NCBI GenBank assembly: GCA_039029515.1
Contig: JBCCFX010000036.1
Location: forward strand, 1-23,922
Direction of reading: 5' to 3'
Length of the DNA stretch: 23,922 nt
From: JBCCFX01 sp039029515
GTDB lineage: Bacteria; Planctomycetota; Phycisphaerae; Phycisphaerales; SM1A02
Positions 8,550-16,631 of the stretch are shown here, one piece after another; position 1 is the first letter of the stretch; each line of letters starts with the position of its first letter. The translations under genes were made by a program, and so were the position numbers. A model generated the notes under the pieces. The model did not search any database. It was not told where the DNA came from and was given only the letters and a program-made list of their open reading frames with translations.

Positions 8550-9088
8550 GATGACGACTCCCGTGGTGACAGGCGTTCTCGTAACTGTGCGATGGCGCGC
8601 ATGAGCTTGTTGCGAGCGGCGTCGTGCGACATCCCGGTTCGATCAGCAATCTCAGGTCCCGATAGTCCCTGAACAAATCGCATCAGAAGAATCTCGGCGT
8701 GACCGGAAGGCAGTGCGCGAACGGCGGCCAGCAATTGTTCACGATCGGCGGGAAATGATGAATCGTCCGGACGGTTCGAGCACGAACGAAGGGTCGTCTC
8801 ATGGGCGCGCTCGACGGCCCGGCGTCGATAGTGCTGCATCGCATGGCGGTGTGCGCTCTGCATAATCCATGCCGGAAATGCATCCGGATCACGCAGTTGC
8901 TCCAGTCGATCGAGTGCGCGGGCAAAGACATCCTGCACGCCGTCATCAGCATCGGCAGGTGAGAGGCGTGACAGCAACACTGCATGCACGATCGGTGCGA
9001 ATACAGTGTAGAGCTGCGCAAACGCCGCACGATCCCCTGATCGTGCGGCGATGACGAGTTGACGGTGCCGGGCGCGGTCATCGTTCAC
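8546..9088 (-). CDS. ECF-type RNA polymerase sigma factor
   Basis: The protein has 180 aa, a normal ECF length, from a GTG at 9088 (VNDDRARHRQL). Region 2 spans about residues 15-90: ARSGDRAAFAQLYTVFAPIV, then DADDGVQDVFARALDRL and FPAWIMQSAHRHAMQHYRRR. Region 4, a helix-turn-helix, spans about 118-170: VRALPSGHAEILLMRFVQG, LSGPEIADRTGMSHDAARNK, LMRAIAQLRERL. It should direct RNA polymerase to a small regulon controlled by the FecR-like protein encoded just downstream. No clear Shine-Dalgarno precedes the GTG. The gene begins 28 bp after the stop of the exported protein at 9117-9752, so the three genes may share a transcript. Confidence 0.92.
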   Translation of the reverse strand: MNDDRARHRQLVIAARSGDRAAFAQLYTVFAPIVHAVLLSRLSPADADDGVQDVFARALDRLEQLRDPDAFPAWIMQSAHRHAMQHYRRRAVERAHETTLRSCSNRPDDSSFPADREQLLAAVRALPSGHAEILLMRFVQGLSGPEIADRTGMSHDAARNKLMRAIAQLRERLSPRESSS

Positions 9089-9116
9089 CCGAACAATCGT
9101 ACCGACTTCGAACTAA

Positions 9117-9752
9117 TCATCGAAAGTGGTGCCAATACTGCTGTTGATGATGTGCGAGATTGCGAGCGACGAGCGAGTCCTTTTCCGCGAGTGCATTGGC
9201 TCGCTTGACGTGCGAGCGATGAAGGCGCGAGTTGTCCATAACGGTCACGATTGCGGCGGCAAACTCGTATCGGGCATCATTCGGCTCAAGCTCGATCGCC
9301 TTGTGCATCCACGCGTAGCCGGTGATATTCTTCCGCGCGCCCAGATCCTTGTCGATGCGCACTTCACCCTGCCGAAGGGCCTGCGCGAGGAATCCGGCGT
9401 CGAGCCACACGAGCGCATTGGCAGAAGCGCCTTCGGGTCGCGTTCGAGCGAGCACGGCTTCCAGAAGACGCTTGGCCTGTCGACGATCCTTTCGGACATA
9501 GACGGTCGCGCGCCGAAGCGTCTCAATGTGCACAAGTGGATCATCGCTCTCATCGAGTATGGTGAGCGTGTCTGCAATCAACCGATCGCGATCGTAGGCC
9601 TTATCCGGCTGGACCGGACCTTGACCCATCGGCAGTGATGTTGCGTCGCCAATATCGATCGGATGACAGACCGCCGGCGGACCGGCATGTGCCGTTGTAA
9701 CGATAAAGAGCGCCAGCATGCATGCCAGGGCGGGAACGAAGTGAGGTCGCAT
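9117..9752 (-). CDS. Exported helical (TPR-like) protein of unknown function
   Basis: I chose the ATG at 9752 (211 aa) over longer upstream reading because it follows AGGAG at good spacing and opens a textbook signal peptide (MRPHFVPALACMLALFIVTTAHA, cut before Gly24). The mature part is helical with loose tetratricopeptide-like spacing: LIADTLTILDESDDPLVHIE, RRQAKRLLEAVLARTRPEG, GYAWMHKAIELEPNDARYEF. HKAIELEPNDARY is the best TPR-like piece. No enzyme motif is visible. It sits just upstream of the sigma and FecR genes on the same strand and may be a periplasmic part of that signalling unit; this is inference from position. Confidence 0.8.
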   Translation of the reverse strand: MRPHFVPALACMLALFIVTTAHAGPPAVCHPIDIGDATSLPMGQGPVQPDKAYDRDRLIADTLTILDESDDPLVHIETLRRATVYVRKDRRQAKRLLEAVLARTRPEGASANALVWLDAGFLAQALRQGEVRIDKDLGARKNITGYAWMHKAIELEPNDARYEFAAAIVTVMDNSRLHRSHVKRANALAEKDSLVARNLAHHQQQYWHHFR

Positions 9753-9912
9753 GAGCCTTCTCCTGTGCAAGGTTGCATTGTGATGAGGCGAACCAGACAG
9801 AAGGAGGCGCACGGTGGGGAACTGTGAGCATCGAATCCACGAAAAATTCGCCACGACGTTGAATCGACTTCGATCCATGCATCCCGTCGATTGCCGTGCG
9901 GTACCAGCGAGC

Positions 9913-11115
9913 ATGATGTCATCCATCCATCGTCTCGGTCTGATCCTCGCCATGCTGACGCTGGTGTTGGCATCGTCGACAGCGCCCGCGCGCCCGATCG
10001 ATGATGCGGTCCAACTGCTGCAGACGCTCGATTCGAAGATTCTTCGCGTCGACTATGAGGAAACACCGTTGGTTGACATCCTTGACGACATGACCGAACG
10101 ATCGGGCATTTCGATCGTGGCGGACTGGAACGCGCTCGATGCAATCTTCGTCGATCCGGATGACTGGGTGACCGTCCGATCGGGGTCAATGACCATCGCT
10201 GCTGTGCTGGACAGCATCTGCGCGCAGCTTGGTGATGAGTTCGATCGGCCTGTCATTGAAGCGACGGATGGTCAGGTGCTGATGACGTCGCCGACCGGCG
10301 CAGGCAAGTGCGCGGTCCTCATGGCGTATGACATCCGAGATCTCATCAATGACGATGCGAGCATTCAGCGCCTCCACGATGCGCAGCCGGACGTCCCGGA
10401 TGATGTGCTCGATGATGACCCGCTCATTGATGACGGCAAGGGCGAGGCGATCGATGACATGCCTGACGAGGCGGATGATGAATCGGCCGCGGAGGCCGCT
10501 GAGCCTGAGCGCGAATTGACGCCTGCCATTCGGCTGATGGAACTGCTGGCGTATCACATTGATCCAGAAGCGTGGGTCGAGTTCGGCGGATCGCAGGCGA
10601 AGATCAGCGAGCGCGATGGCGTGTTGCTCGTCACGGCACCGCCGAGCATTCATCGTGATTTCGCAGATGCGTTGCGTCAGTTGCGTCGTTTCCAGCCATC
10701 CATGGTGGAAACGACCGTGGTGATCGTCGACGTGCCCGCAGCAGAGGCTCGCCGACTGGTGCGCCGGCCGCCGCCATCGAATCGTGCGTGGCTGAATGCG
10801 CTACTCGATGTCGATGGGGCGGAATTAGTCTGGCAAGGCTCGTTGCTCTCGGGACTCGGTGACACCGCACGATGCGATACCAACGACACCGATGGGCATC
10901 ACGCATCAGTCGAGATGAACTGGACGAATGACACGACGAGCGGCCGCCTCAGCGGCGCGCTGCATCTGCGCTTCGAGGAACCGGGCGAACAGCAACGTGA
11001 ATTGAAGACGACGCTCGTCGTTCCCACCGGCGACAATGCGGTGCTGCTGACGCTGCCGGGTGCGCGCAGCGAAACAACGGAGCGTCGTGTGCTCGTCCTG
11101 TCGGAATCAAAGTAA
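9913..11115 (+). CDS. Exported PulD/secretin-related protein with acidic linker
   Basis: I chose an ATG at 9913 (400 aa; the next codon, 9916, is also ATG) because it opens a signal peptide (HRLGLILAMLTLVLASSTAPA). Residues of about 30-120 look like an STN/secretin N-domain: ILRVDYEETPLVDILDDMTE, GISIVADWNAL, then MTIAAVLDSICAQLG. YDIRDLI begins the middle part. An Asp/Glu-rich linker (about 158-200) follows, then a second N-domain-like unit: IRLMELLAYHIDPEAWVEFGG, LLVTAPPSIHRDFADALRQL. This arrangement is common in planctomycete proteins annotated as type II secretion component PulD. The outer-membrane secretin barrel is not seen; the remaining residues form a beta-rich domain. It is therefore probably a periplasmic accessory or stand-alone protein. 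It diverges from the sigma-factor operon across 160 bp. Confidence 0.8.
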   Translation: MMSSIHRLGLILAMLTLVLASSTAPARPIDDAVQLLQTLDSKILRVDYEETPLVDILDDMTERSGISIVADWNALDAIFVDPDDWVTVRSGSMTIAAVLDSICAQLGDEFDRPVIEATDGQVLMTSPTGAGKCAVLMAYDIRDLINDDASIQRLHDAQPDVPDDVLDDDPLIDDGKGEAIDDMPDEADDESAAEAAEPERELTPAIRLMELLAYHIDPEAWVEFGGSQAKISERDGVLLVTAPPSIHRDFADALRQLRRFQPSMVETTVVIVDVPAAEARRLVRRPPPSNRAWLNALLDVDGAELVWQGSLLSGLGDTARCDTNDTDGHHASVEMNWTNDTTSGRLSGALHLRFEEPGEQQRELKTTLVVPTGDNAVLLTLPGARSETTERRVLVLSESK

Positions 11116-11146
11116 ACGTGTGACGATGCAGCGTGCAGCGGTGGGA

Positions 11147-11467
11147 TCAACCGGCCTTCGCGTCGAGGAACTTCTCGACGGAGCGAATGTCCGGGATGAT
11201 CTGCGGCGTGACGAAGAGCGTGAAGCTCTCACCCTTGTCCGGACGCACCAGCTTGGTCGTCTTCTTGCGGTTCACCCACTCGACGCCCGCACGAATGTAC
11301 GTGTGGTTGTCATGCAGACGACGCTTCGTCGCGAGCTTCCGGAGACCCTTCTGCACGTGCGGCTGCATGCGCATCAGGCGCTGGATGGTCTTCTTATCCG
11401 CATCGCGCTTTGGCTGCTCGGTAATCGTGAAGGTCACGGTCTTCTGCGGGGCAATGACGTCGCTCAT
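11147..11467 (-). CDS. Small basic protein of unknown function
   Basis: The protein has 106 aa from the ATG at 11467, preceded by CCGGAGA at good spacing. A longer in-frame reading extends to 12283, but that part lies antisense to the lipoprotein gene and crosses the heptad repeat, so I take the RBS-backed start. The sequence is Lys/Arg-rich: KTVTFTITEQPKRDADKKT, IQRLMRMQPHVQKGLRKLA, RAGVEWVNRKKTTKLVRP, ESFTLFVTPQIIPDIRSVEK. Its size, charge and lack of signal or membrane segment suggest a soluble cytoplasmic, perhaps nucleic-acid-binding, protein. I do not recognise the family. It is convergent with the PulD-like gene. Confidence 0.75.
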   Translation of the reverse strand: MSDVIAPQKTVTFTITEQPKRDADKKTIQRLMRMQPHVQKGLRKLATKRRLHDNHTYIRAGVEWVNRKKTTKLVRPDKGESFTLFVTPQIIPDIRSVEKFLDAKAG

Positions 11468-11562
11468 GACTGAATCTCCGGTGAGCCCCGCAGGATACCC
11501 AAACCCGGGCCAAAGCTCAATCCCGCTTCCCGGCATCTCAGGGTAGGATCTGGGGTTCCATG

Positions 11563-11611
11563 AGCCATAAGCAATCAGCCAACAGCCAACAGCCAATAGC
11601 CAAGAGCCATG
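11563..11611. repeat. Heptanucleotide tandem array 1 (seven units, consensus AGCCAAY)
   Basis: Seven consecutive 7-bp units run without gaps from 11563 to 11611. Two are AGCCAAC; the others are AGCCATA, AGCAATC, AGCCAAT, AGCCAAG and AGCCATG, mostly one or two changes from AGCCAAC. The last unit, AGCCATG (11605-11611), contains the ATG start codon of the lipoprotein gene, so the array replaces the normal ribosome-binding region. The gene has no Shine-Dalgarno sequence as a result. The units are too short and contiguous for a CRISPR array. Confidence 0.9.
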
Positions 11612-12469
11612 CTTCGATCCCTCCTGCTCCTCATCCCGGTTCTCGCTGCCTGTAGCCCTGATCTCAGGATCGAGGCCGTCAGCACCCATCGCGACTTCGG
11701 CTCGCCGGTGGTTCGGCTGGATGTCGTCAACGTGGGATCCCGACCCGCGGCGGCGGAAGTCCACGTCCTGGCCAACGATCTCACGGAGTTGCCGCTCGGC
11801 ACATGGCGGCAGACTACGCCGGTGATCCCGAGTGGCCAGCGTCACACGGTCGAACAACCACTCGATGCCGATGACGATGGCAACATCACCGTTGTGCACG
11901 CGATTCGCACCATTCATCTGTCCGTTCGAGCGCTTGACGGTCGGCGCGATGGCAACCTCGATGACAATCGGCGGACCATCGATCCCGGCGGCCACATCAT
12001 CGATGGCGTGACCGACATCGCATTTGATGATCGACGGGTCACACGGCTCCGCGGTATTGAGATCAACGCAGCTACCGCCGGCATGATCGGGTGTCCGGCC
12101 GGGTATTACCAACTGTTTGAAGCCCGTGCATCGCGGGATCGCAGTGCCCGCTGCATCGGCTTCGCATTCGCGCGCGGGCTGCCCGGCACGGCGCCACACC
12201 GGCTCGATCCCTTCGTCTTCAGCGAGTTCATTCTTGACGATCGAACCGCGGAGACCATCACGCTGGTCGCAACCGACCTGCACGGCAACCGGCTTGAAAT
12301 TCGAATCGCATGTCGGCCCGAGTGTGATGATGTCTATGACGCCCGCCTCAACGGTGTGCCCGTTCGCGTGTCCACGCAGGATCCGGCGACGCTCGACATT
12401 CGAACGTGCGGCTGGAGCGATGAGCCGGCCTTCGGCCCGATTCGGAGCGATCTCATTGTGCTGCCGTGA
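11609..12469 (+). CDS. Lipoprotein with CARDB-like N-terminal domain
   Basis: The protein has 286 aa. The N-terminus is a lipoprotein signal, MLRSLLLLIPVLAAC, with lipobox LAAC and lipidated Cys15. Residues of about 20-110 look like a CARDB/APHP-type immunoglobulin fold: IEAVSTHRDFGSPVVRLDV, VNVGSRPAAAEVHV, IRTIHLSVRALDGRRDGNLD, DNRRTI. Such folds bind other extracellular proteins or sugars. The C-terminal half has six cysteines (MIGCPAGYY, ARCIGFAF, IACRPECDD, RTCGWSD) suggesting disulfides in the periplasm or at the surface. The start ATG is the end of a heptad array, so initiation lacks a normal ribosome site. The stop lies 23 bp before the mnmG ATG. Function unknown. Confidence 0.85.
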   Translation: MLRSLLLLIPVLAACSPDLRIEAVSTHRDFGSPVVRLDVVNVGSRPAAAEVHVLANDLTELPLGTWRQTTPVIPSGQRHTVEQPLDADDDGNITVVHAIRTIHLSVRALDGRRDGNLDDNRRTIDPGGHIIDGVTDIAFDDRRVTRLRGIEINAATAGMIGCPAGYYQLFEARASRDRSARCIGFAFARGLPGTAPHRLDPFVFSEFILDDRTAETITLVATDLHGNRLEIRIACRPECDDVYDARLNGVPVRVSTQDPATLDIRTCGWSDEPAFGPIRSDLIVLP

Positions 12470-12492
12470 CCGGACCGGCCTATCCTGATCCC

Positions 12493-14460
12493 ATGCGCGA
12501 ACGGTACGACGTCATTGTGATCGGCGGCGGTCATGCCGGCACCGAAGCGGCTTGGGCGGCATCATCCGTCCTCGGCGATCGCGGTCACGTCGCGCTGATC
12601 ACAATGGATCCGTCAAAAACGGGCACGATGAGCTGCAATCCCGCGATCGGCGGCCTCGCCAAGGGGCAGATGGTCCGCGAGATCGATGCCCTCGGCGGCA
12701 TCATGGGACGCGCGATCGATGCCACCGGCATCATGTTCAAGATGCTCAACACCTCGCGCGGCGCTGCGGTGCACGGCCCGCGCGCGCAGGCGGACAAGTA
12801 CGCCTATGCCGCTGAAGTGCAGCGGCTGATCGCGACGCGAGCAAACATCGATGTCATCGCGGGTCGCATTGATGATGTGGTCGTCGAAAACGGTCGTGTC
12901 GTCGGCGTACGCGTGCCGGCAGGCGCAGGCGTTGTTGTCGCCGACGAGCGTGCCATCGAAGCAAACGCGACGAACACAATGCGCGCACAGCCTGTCTACG
13001 CCGCGCATGCGCCGGATGGTGCGGTGTCGAAATCAGAACTGGTTCTCTTGTCCGATGCCGTTGTGTTGACCACTGGCACATTCATGCGCGCGCTCATGCA
13101 TACCGGCGAAGACAAGGCCGAAGGCGGTCGCGTCGGCGAAGGATCTGCGGTCGGCATTTCTGCCACGCTGAAGAACCTTGGGTTCGAACTCGGTCGACTG
13201 AAGACCGGCACGCCGCCGCGTCTCGCGCGGGAATCGATCGACTGGGATTCACTCAAGCCGCAGATCGGCGATGATGAACCGATTCCGTTCAGCGACATGA
13301 CGCCGGCATTGATGATCGGTTCGCGTTTTCCCGTGCTGCCACAGATCGATTGCCGGGTGACGGAGACGACGCCGGACGTCCATGACGTGATCCGCGCGAA
13401 TCTGGATCGCGCGCCGATGTACATCGGCGACATCGATGCGGAGTCCGGCCCGCGCTATTGCCCATCGATCGAGGACAAGGTCGTGCGCTTCGCGGATCGT
13501 GACAGTCATCACGTATTCCTCGAGCCGGAATCCCTGCATACGAATGAGGTGTACTGCAACGGCATCTCGACCTCGCTTCCCGCCGACGTGCAGGAGAAGC
13601 TCGTGCATCGCATGCCCGGCTGTGAACGGGCTGAGATCCTGAAGTGGGGTTACGCGGTCGAGTACGACATGGTCTGGCCGCATCAGATCGACAGCACCGC
13701 TATGGCCAAACGGATTCGCGGGTTCTTCCTCGCCGGTCAGATCAACGGGACGAGCGGCTACGAGGAAGCGGGCGGTCAGGGCCTCGTTGCGGGCCTGAAT
13801 GCGGCTCGGTTGAGTCGTGGTGAAGAGCTGATTCGGCTCGGCCGCGATGAAGCGTACATCGGCGTGATGCTGGATGATCTCGTGACCAAGACGCCGCGCG
13901 AGCCGTATCGCATGTTCACGAGTCGCGCCGAGCATCGGCTGCTGCTTCGGGCGGACAACGCCGATGCGCGGCTGACGCCGAACGGTCGTGATCTGGGTTT
14001 GATTGACGATGTGCGCTTTCAGGCCTTCGAAGATCGTGCGCGCACGCTCGACGATCTGCGCGCGCACTTCCGCAAGACCAAAGTCAATGGCAAAACGCTC
14101 GCGGAATTCGCACGGCGGCCGGACGTCGGTCGACCGGATGTCCTGCCGCACATCAACGGTGCGCACGATGCCTTGTTGATTGATCGGATCATCGTGGAGT
14201 CGAAGTACGACGGCTACATAGTCCGGCAACGCGCGGAGATCAAACGGCAGCGCGAAGCGGAACGGCGTTCGATTCCCGAGTGGATGTCATACCGCGATGT
14301 GACCGGCTTGCGTTCCGAGGCTCAGGAAGTGCTGGATCGATTCCAGCCGACCACGATGGCACAGGCCGCGCGGCTTCCCGGCGTGAATCCGGCTGATCTG
14401 ACGCTGGTCGCGGTGGCGATCAAGCGGGGGCGGGAAGAGCGACTGGCGACGGGGGACTAG
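12493..14460 (+). CDS. mnmG: tRNA uridine-5-carboxymethylaminomethyl modification enzyme MnmG (GidA)
   Basis: The protein has 655 aa from the ATG at 12493; a GTG at 12466 would add nine residues and overlap the lipoprotein stop. MnmG is an FAD enzyme that, with MnmE, modifies the wobble uridine of several tRNAs in the cytoplasm. Seen directly: FAD-binding GGGHAG (11-16), MSCNPAIGGLAKGQMVREID (46-65), GRLKTGTPPR, GPRYCPSIEDKVVRFADR, FLEPESLHTNEVYCNGISTS, AGQINGTSGYEEAGGQGL, PYRMFTSRAEHRLLLRADNA, and the C-terminal YDGYIVRQ ... VTGLRSEA helical domain. Compared with the E. coli protein there is an extra stretch of about 30-35 residues at about 142-178, just before the conserved VVLTTGTF. The last codons (REERLATGD) and the stop lie inside heptad array 2. 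No mnmE or rsmG is adjacent. Confidence 0.97.
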   Translation: MRERYDVIVIGGGHAGTEAAWAASSVLGDRGHVALITMDPSKTGTMSCNPAIGGLAKGQMVREIDALGGIMGRAIDATGIMFKMLNTSRGAAVHGPRAQADKYAYAAEVQRLIATRANIDVIAGRIDDVVVENGRVVGVRVPAGAGVVVADERAIEANATNTMRAQPVYAAHAPDGAVSKSELVLLSDAVVLTTGTFMRALMHTGEDKAEGGRVGEGSAVGISATLKNLGFELGRLKTGTPPRLARESIDWDSLKPQIGDDEPIPFSDMTPALMIGSRFPVLPQIDCRVTETTPDVHDVIRANLDRAPMYIGDIDAESGPRYCPSIEDKVVRFADRDSHHVFLEPESLHTNEVYCNGISTSLPADVQEKLVHRMPGCERAEILKWGYAVEYDMVWPHQIDSTAMAKRIRGFFLAGQINGTSGYEEAGGQGLVAGLNAARLSRGEELIRLGRDEAYIGVMLDDLVTKTPREPYRMFTSRAEHRLLLRADNADARLTPNGRDLGLIDDVRFQAFEDRARTLDDLRAHFRKTKVNGKTLAEFARRPDVGRPDVLPHINGAHDALLIDRIIVESKYDGYIVRQRAEIKRQREAERRSIPEWMSYRDVTGLRSEAQEVLDRFQPTTMAQAARLPGVNPADLTLVAVAIKRGREERLATGD

Positions 14461-14550
14461 CGACTGGCGACTTATTGCGAGCCGCGAGCGCCAGCGAGCG
14501 GGATTGGGAAGGGAAGAGGGAAAAGCGAAGAGGGAAAAGCGACTGACGAC
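14432..14550. repeat. Heptanucleotide tandem array 2 (two unit families, same 7-bp phase)
   Basis: Units of 7 bp can be laid end to end over 14432-14550. Block one (14439-14473) has GCGACTG twice plus GCGACGG, GGGACTA and GCGACTT. Block two (14509-14543) has GAGGGAA twice alternating with AAGCGAA and AAGCGAC, preceded by AAGGGAA; this gives a near-perfect 14-bp repeat. Block two begins exactly 70 bp (10 x 7) after block one, so both share one phase, although the units between them are poorly conserved. The array includes the last seven or so codons and stop of mnmG and reaches to 34 bp from the stop of the convergent gene at 14584. Confidence 0.85.
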
Positions 14551-14583
14551 GCGGGGATGTGCGATACAGTCGGCGTCTTGTTC

Positions 14584-15426
14584 TCATCCGTCTTCTTCGA
14601 ACATCCACGGAAAGTGCAGACGGAGTTGCGTGTCTACTCGGGCTCGAACCCGTTGCCGGCTCGGCTCGGTTGCGGCGATTTGTTGTCGTATTTCCTCCTT
14701 CGACTCTCGACGGGCTTCGATCAAGTCAGCTTCCTCGTCAGTCAGGCCATCTCGACCTTCGTCAGCGCGCTGACGTACACGATCGAAGAGATCCTTGAGC
14801 AACGCGGGATTCGCTCGAAGTTCATCGCGATCGACGCCGCCAATGCTGACATGGATGTCATGCAACTTGTCGACGAATCGTGGCCAGTCGAGCCAGGACG
14901 ATAGATCGCGATCAAGTGCCGCGTAGATCGACTCGAGTGACACATGCATCGGACTTGGCGTGGTGTGATGCGTCTCAATGACGAGCGGTGCGAATCGGTA
15001 CGAAGACGCCCAATTGTCGAGAGCATAGGAGAGCAATCGCTCCATCGTCTGGGCGGCGTCGGCGGCGCGACCGAGCTGAACAAGGATGGGGAGCTCTCGG
15101 TATACAGCCATGAATGATTCGTCGTATTCAGCCAAGATTCCATATCGATCCCGGTCTGCATTGACCGATTGGCAGAGCGCCCACGCATCTTCCCATCGCC
15201 CGACCGTCATAAGCGCATAGATCGCATGCATGCTTGTACTGGGAGCAAAGGCTTCATGCTCGGTCCCCACGCTGTACGCGCGAATCTGCTCGGTCGCATC
15301 GACGATCTGGTCGGCATCGGGGTTTTCGCTGGCCCATCCACGCGGCATTCGCGCGAGGTAGATCTGGTAGATCCGCATGGGTCCATCCACGCCGAGGGCA
15401 AACAGGTTGGGAAGGGTTGGGTACAT
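14584..15426 (-). CDS. Hypothetical helical protein with TPR-like middle
   Basis: The protein has 280 aa from the ATG at 15426, the first start after an in-frame stop at 15459; the ribosome site is weak. There is no signal peptide. The middle is helical with repeat-like spacing (SMHAIYALMTVGRWEDAWAL, ELPILVQLGRAADAAQTMER), suggesting a degenerate tetratricopeptide-type scaffold. Residues from about 225 are highly charged (LTDEEADLIEARRESKEEIR) and may form a coiled coil. The start is 26 bp after the stop of the gene at 15453-15869, so the two are probably co-transcribed. I do not recognise the family and see no catalytic motif. Confidence 0.7.
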   Translation of the reverse strand: MYPTLPNLFALGVDGPMRIYQIYLARMPRGWASENPDADQIVDATEQIRAYSVGTEHEAFAPSTSMHAIYALMTVGRWEDAWALCQSVNADRDRYGILAEYDESFMAVYRELPILVQLGRAADAAQTMERLLSYALDNWASSYRFAPLVIETHHTTPSPMHVSLESIYAALDRDLSSWLDWPRFVDKLHDIHVSIGGVDRDELRANPALLKDLFDRVRQRADEGRDGLTDEEADLIEARRESKEEIRQQIAATEPSRQRVRARVDTQLRLHFPWMFEEDG

Positions 15427-15452
15427 GCGCGTGCCCGAGTCCTGGAAGTCAT

Positions 15453-15869
15453 TCAGCCAAGGTCAAATGTCATAAAGCGTCCTTTGCTCATGATCTCTTG
15501 GGTACGGACGAAGTGTGTTTCGCCGTACGATTCCTTGGTTTCATCGTCAGGCATGTAGATCGTGATTGGTGGTTCGGCGTCGAAGCGAAAGTACATGTCG
15601 GGGCCATCATGAAACCAGTCTCGATCACCAACGACTACGTCAGTGCATAGAAATGAAAAACGACGCATCCGGAGTGGCAGTCGAAGTCGCCAGATCAGGC
15701 GCCAATACCATCGCGGTGACGGCCAACGTGCCATGTCGATGAAGCGAAGGCAAACGACTCCATTCGTGGCGTCGAGTTCGAGGCGATCAGGGTAGATCGT
15801 GACGGATGAAACGCCTTCGATTCCTTCAACACGACTCGGGCGATACGTAATCGATGGGGCCGTTCGCAT
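15453..15869 (-). CDS. Hypothetical soluble protein
   Basis: The protein has 138 aa from the ATG at 15869. It has no signal peptide; its middle carries a Trp/Arg-rich stretch (MARWPSPRWYWRLIWRLRL), with predicted strands on both sides (VSSVTIYPDRLELDATNGVV, MYFRFDAEPPITIYMPDD). Overall it reads as a small all-beta or alpha/beta protein. It precedes the hypothetical gene at 14584-15426 by 26 bp and diverges from the SUKH-type gene across 112 bp. Small beta proteins beside SUKH proteins are often immunity proteins, but nothing in the sequence proves this here. No family recognised. Confidence 0.7.
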   Translation of the reverse strand: MRTAPSITYRPSRVEGIEGVSSVTIYPDRLELDATNGVVCLRFIDMARWPSPRWYWRLIWRLRLPLRMRRFSFLCTDVVVGDRDWFHDGPDMYFRFDAEPPITIYMPDDETKESYGETHFVRTQEIMSKGRFMTFDLG

Positions 15870-15981
15870 GGTCTCAAGCTAACGCCAATGAGCGAATCAG
15901 ATTTCGTTTCTTCATACACATGGAATACGCTATCAATACAGCAGAGTATGACTTCAATGATCGAGAAGCGCCTAGGCATTC

Positions 15982-16620
15982 GTGACCTTCACTGACAAAT
16001 ACATGACGGATTTTGTTCGCGGCCTTGGTCGGCATGGGTACGGCTATGCGCCGGGGCTCACCGCCGATGAGTTTGCGGCGATCGAAGACGCATGTGGTTT
16101 TCGCTTTCCGCCCGATCTTCGCGCTCTTCTGGAACGCATACTTCCCGTTGGGGCGACATTCCCGAAGTGGCGAGGCTTGACCGCGGATGATTTTCAACGC
16201 CAGCAGGACTGGCTGATCGACGGCATTCTGTTCGACGTTCTGGAGCCGGAATTTCAATTCTGGCTGCCAGCATGGGGCGACCGGCCACTCGACGATGGCG
16301 AGGCGGAGCTCGTGGTGCGTGCCGCATTTGATGCTGCGCCGACGCTTCTTCCGGTGTACGCGCATCGGTTCATACCGACGACGCCGGCGGAGAGCGGCAA
16401 TCCTGTGTTCTCCGTCATGCAGACCGACATCATTGTGTATGGCAGCAGCCTGCCAAATTACTTTCGTCGTGAGTTCGGTATTCCCAGTTCGAGCCGTCCA
16501 TGGGGTGCGACCCGCACCATTCCATTCTGGACCGACATCGTCGATCGGGATTTCGATGACGACGACACACCGCCGAGTGGACGTGGAAGCTCACCAACTG
16601 ACTGGTCGATGCCAGCATGA
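15982..16620 (+). CDS. SMI1/KNR4 (SUKH) family protein
   Basis: The protein has 212 aa from a GTG at 15982; an ATG at 16003 is an equally possible start. The N-terminal LTADEFAAIEDACGFRFPPD followed by LRALLERILPVGATFPKW is the classic SUKH opening (an acidic helix, then FPPDLRALL), and the IPFWTDIVD end also fits. SUKH proteins are mainly immunity proteins against nuclease and other toxins in contact-dependent or polymorphic toxin systems, and are often found orphaned. No toxin, Rhs or secretion gene is in the window, so it is either an orphan immunity gene or a housekeeping relative. The C-terminus (about 190-212) is acidic then Ser/Pro-rich and looks disordered. Confidence 0.82.
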   Translation: MTFTDKYMTDFVRGLGRHGYGYAPGLTADEFAAIEDACGFRFPPDLRALLERILPVGATFPKWRGLTADDFQRQQDWLIDGILFDVLEPEFQFWLPAWGDRPLDDGEAELVVRAAFDAAPTLLPVYAHRFIPTTPAESGNPVFSVMQTDIIVYGSSLPNYFRREFGIPSSSRPWGATRTIPFWTDIVDRDFDDDDTPPSGRGSSPTDWSMPA

Positions 16621-16631
16621 CGCCACGAACA

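Noticed and set aside
11468..12283. Upstream in-frame extension of the small basic protein gene on the minus strand (378 codons in all)
   Set aside because: It is antisense to the well-supported lipoprotein gene and reads through the heptad array. The ATG at 11467 has a good ribosome site.
13249..14229. 326-codon open frame on the minus strand
   Set aside because: Antisense to mnmG, whose conserved motifs cover this stretch.
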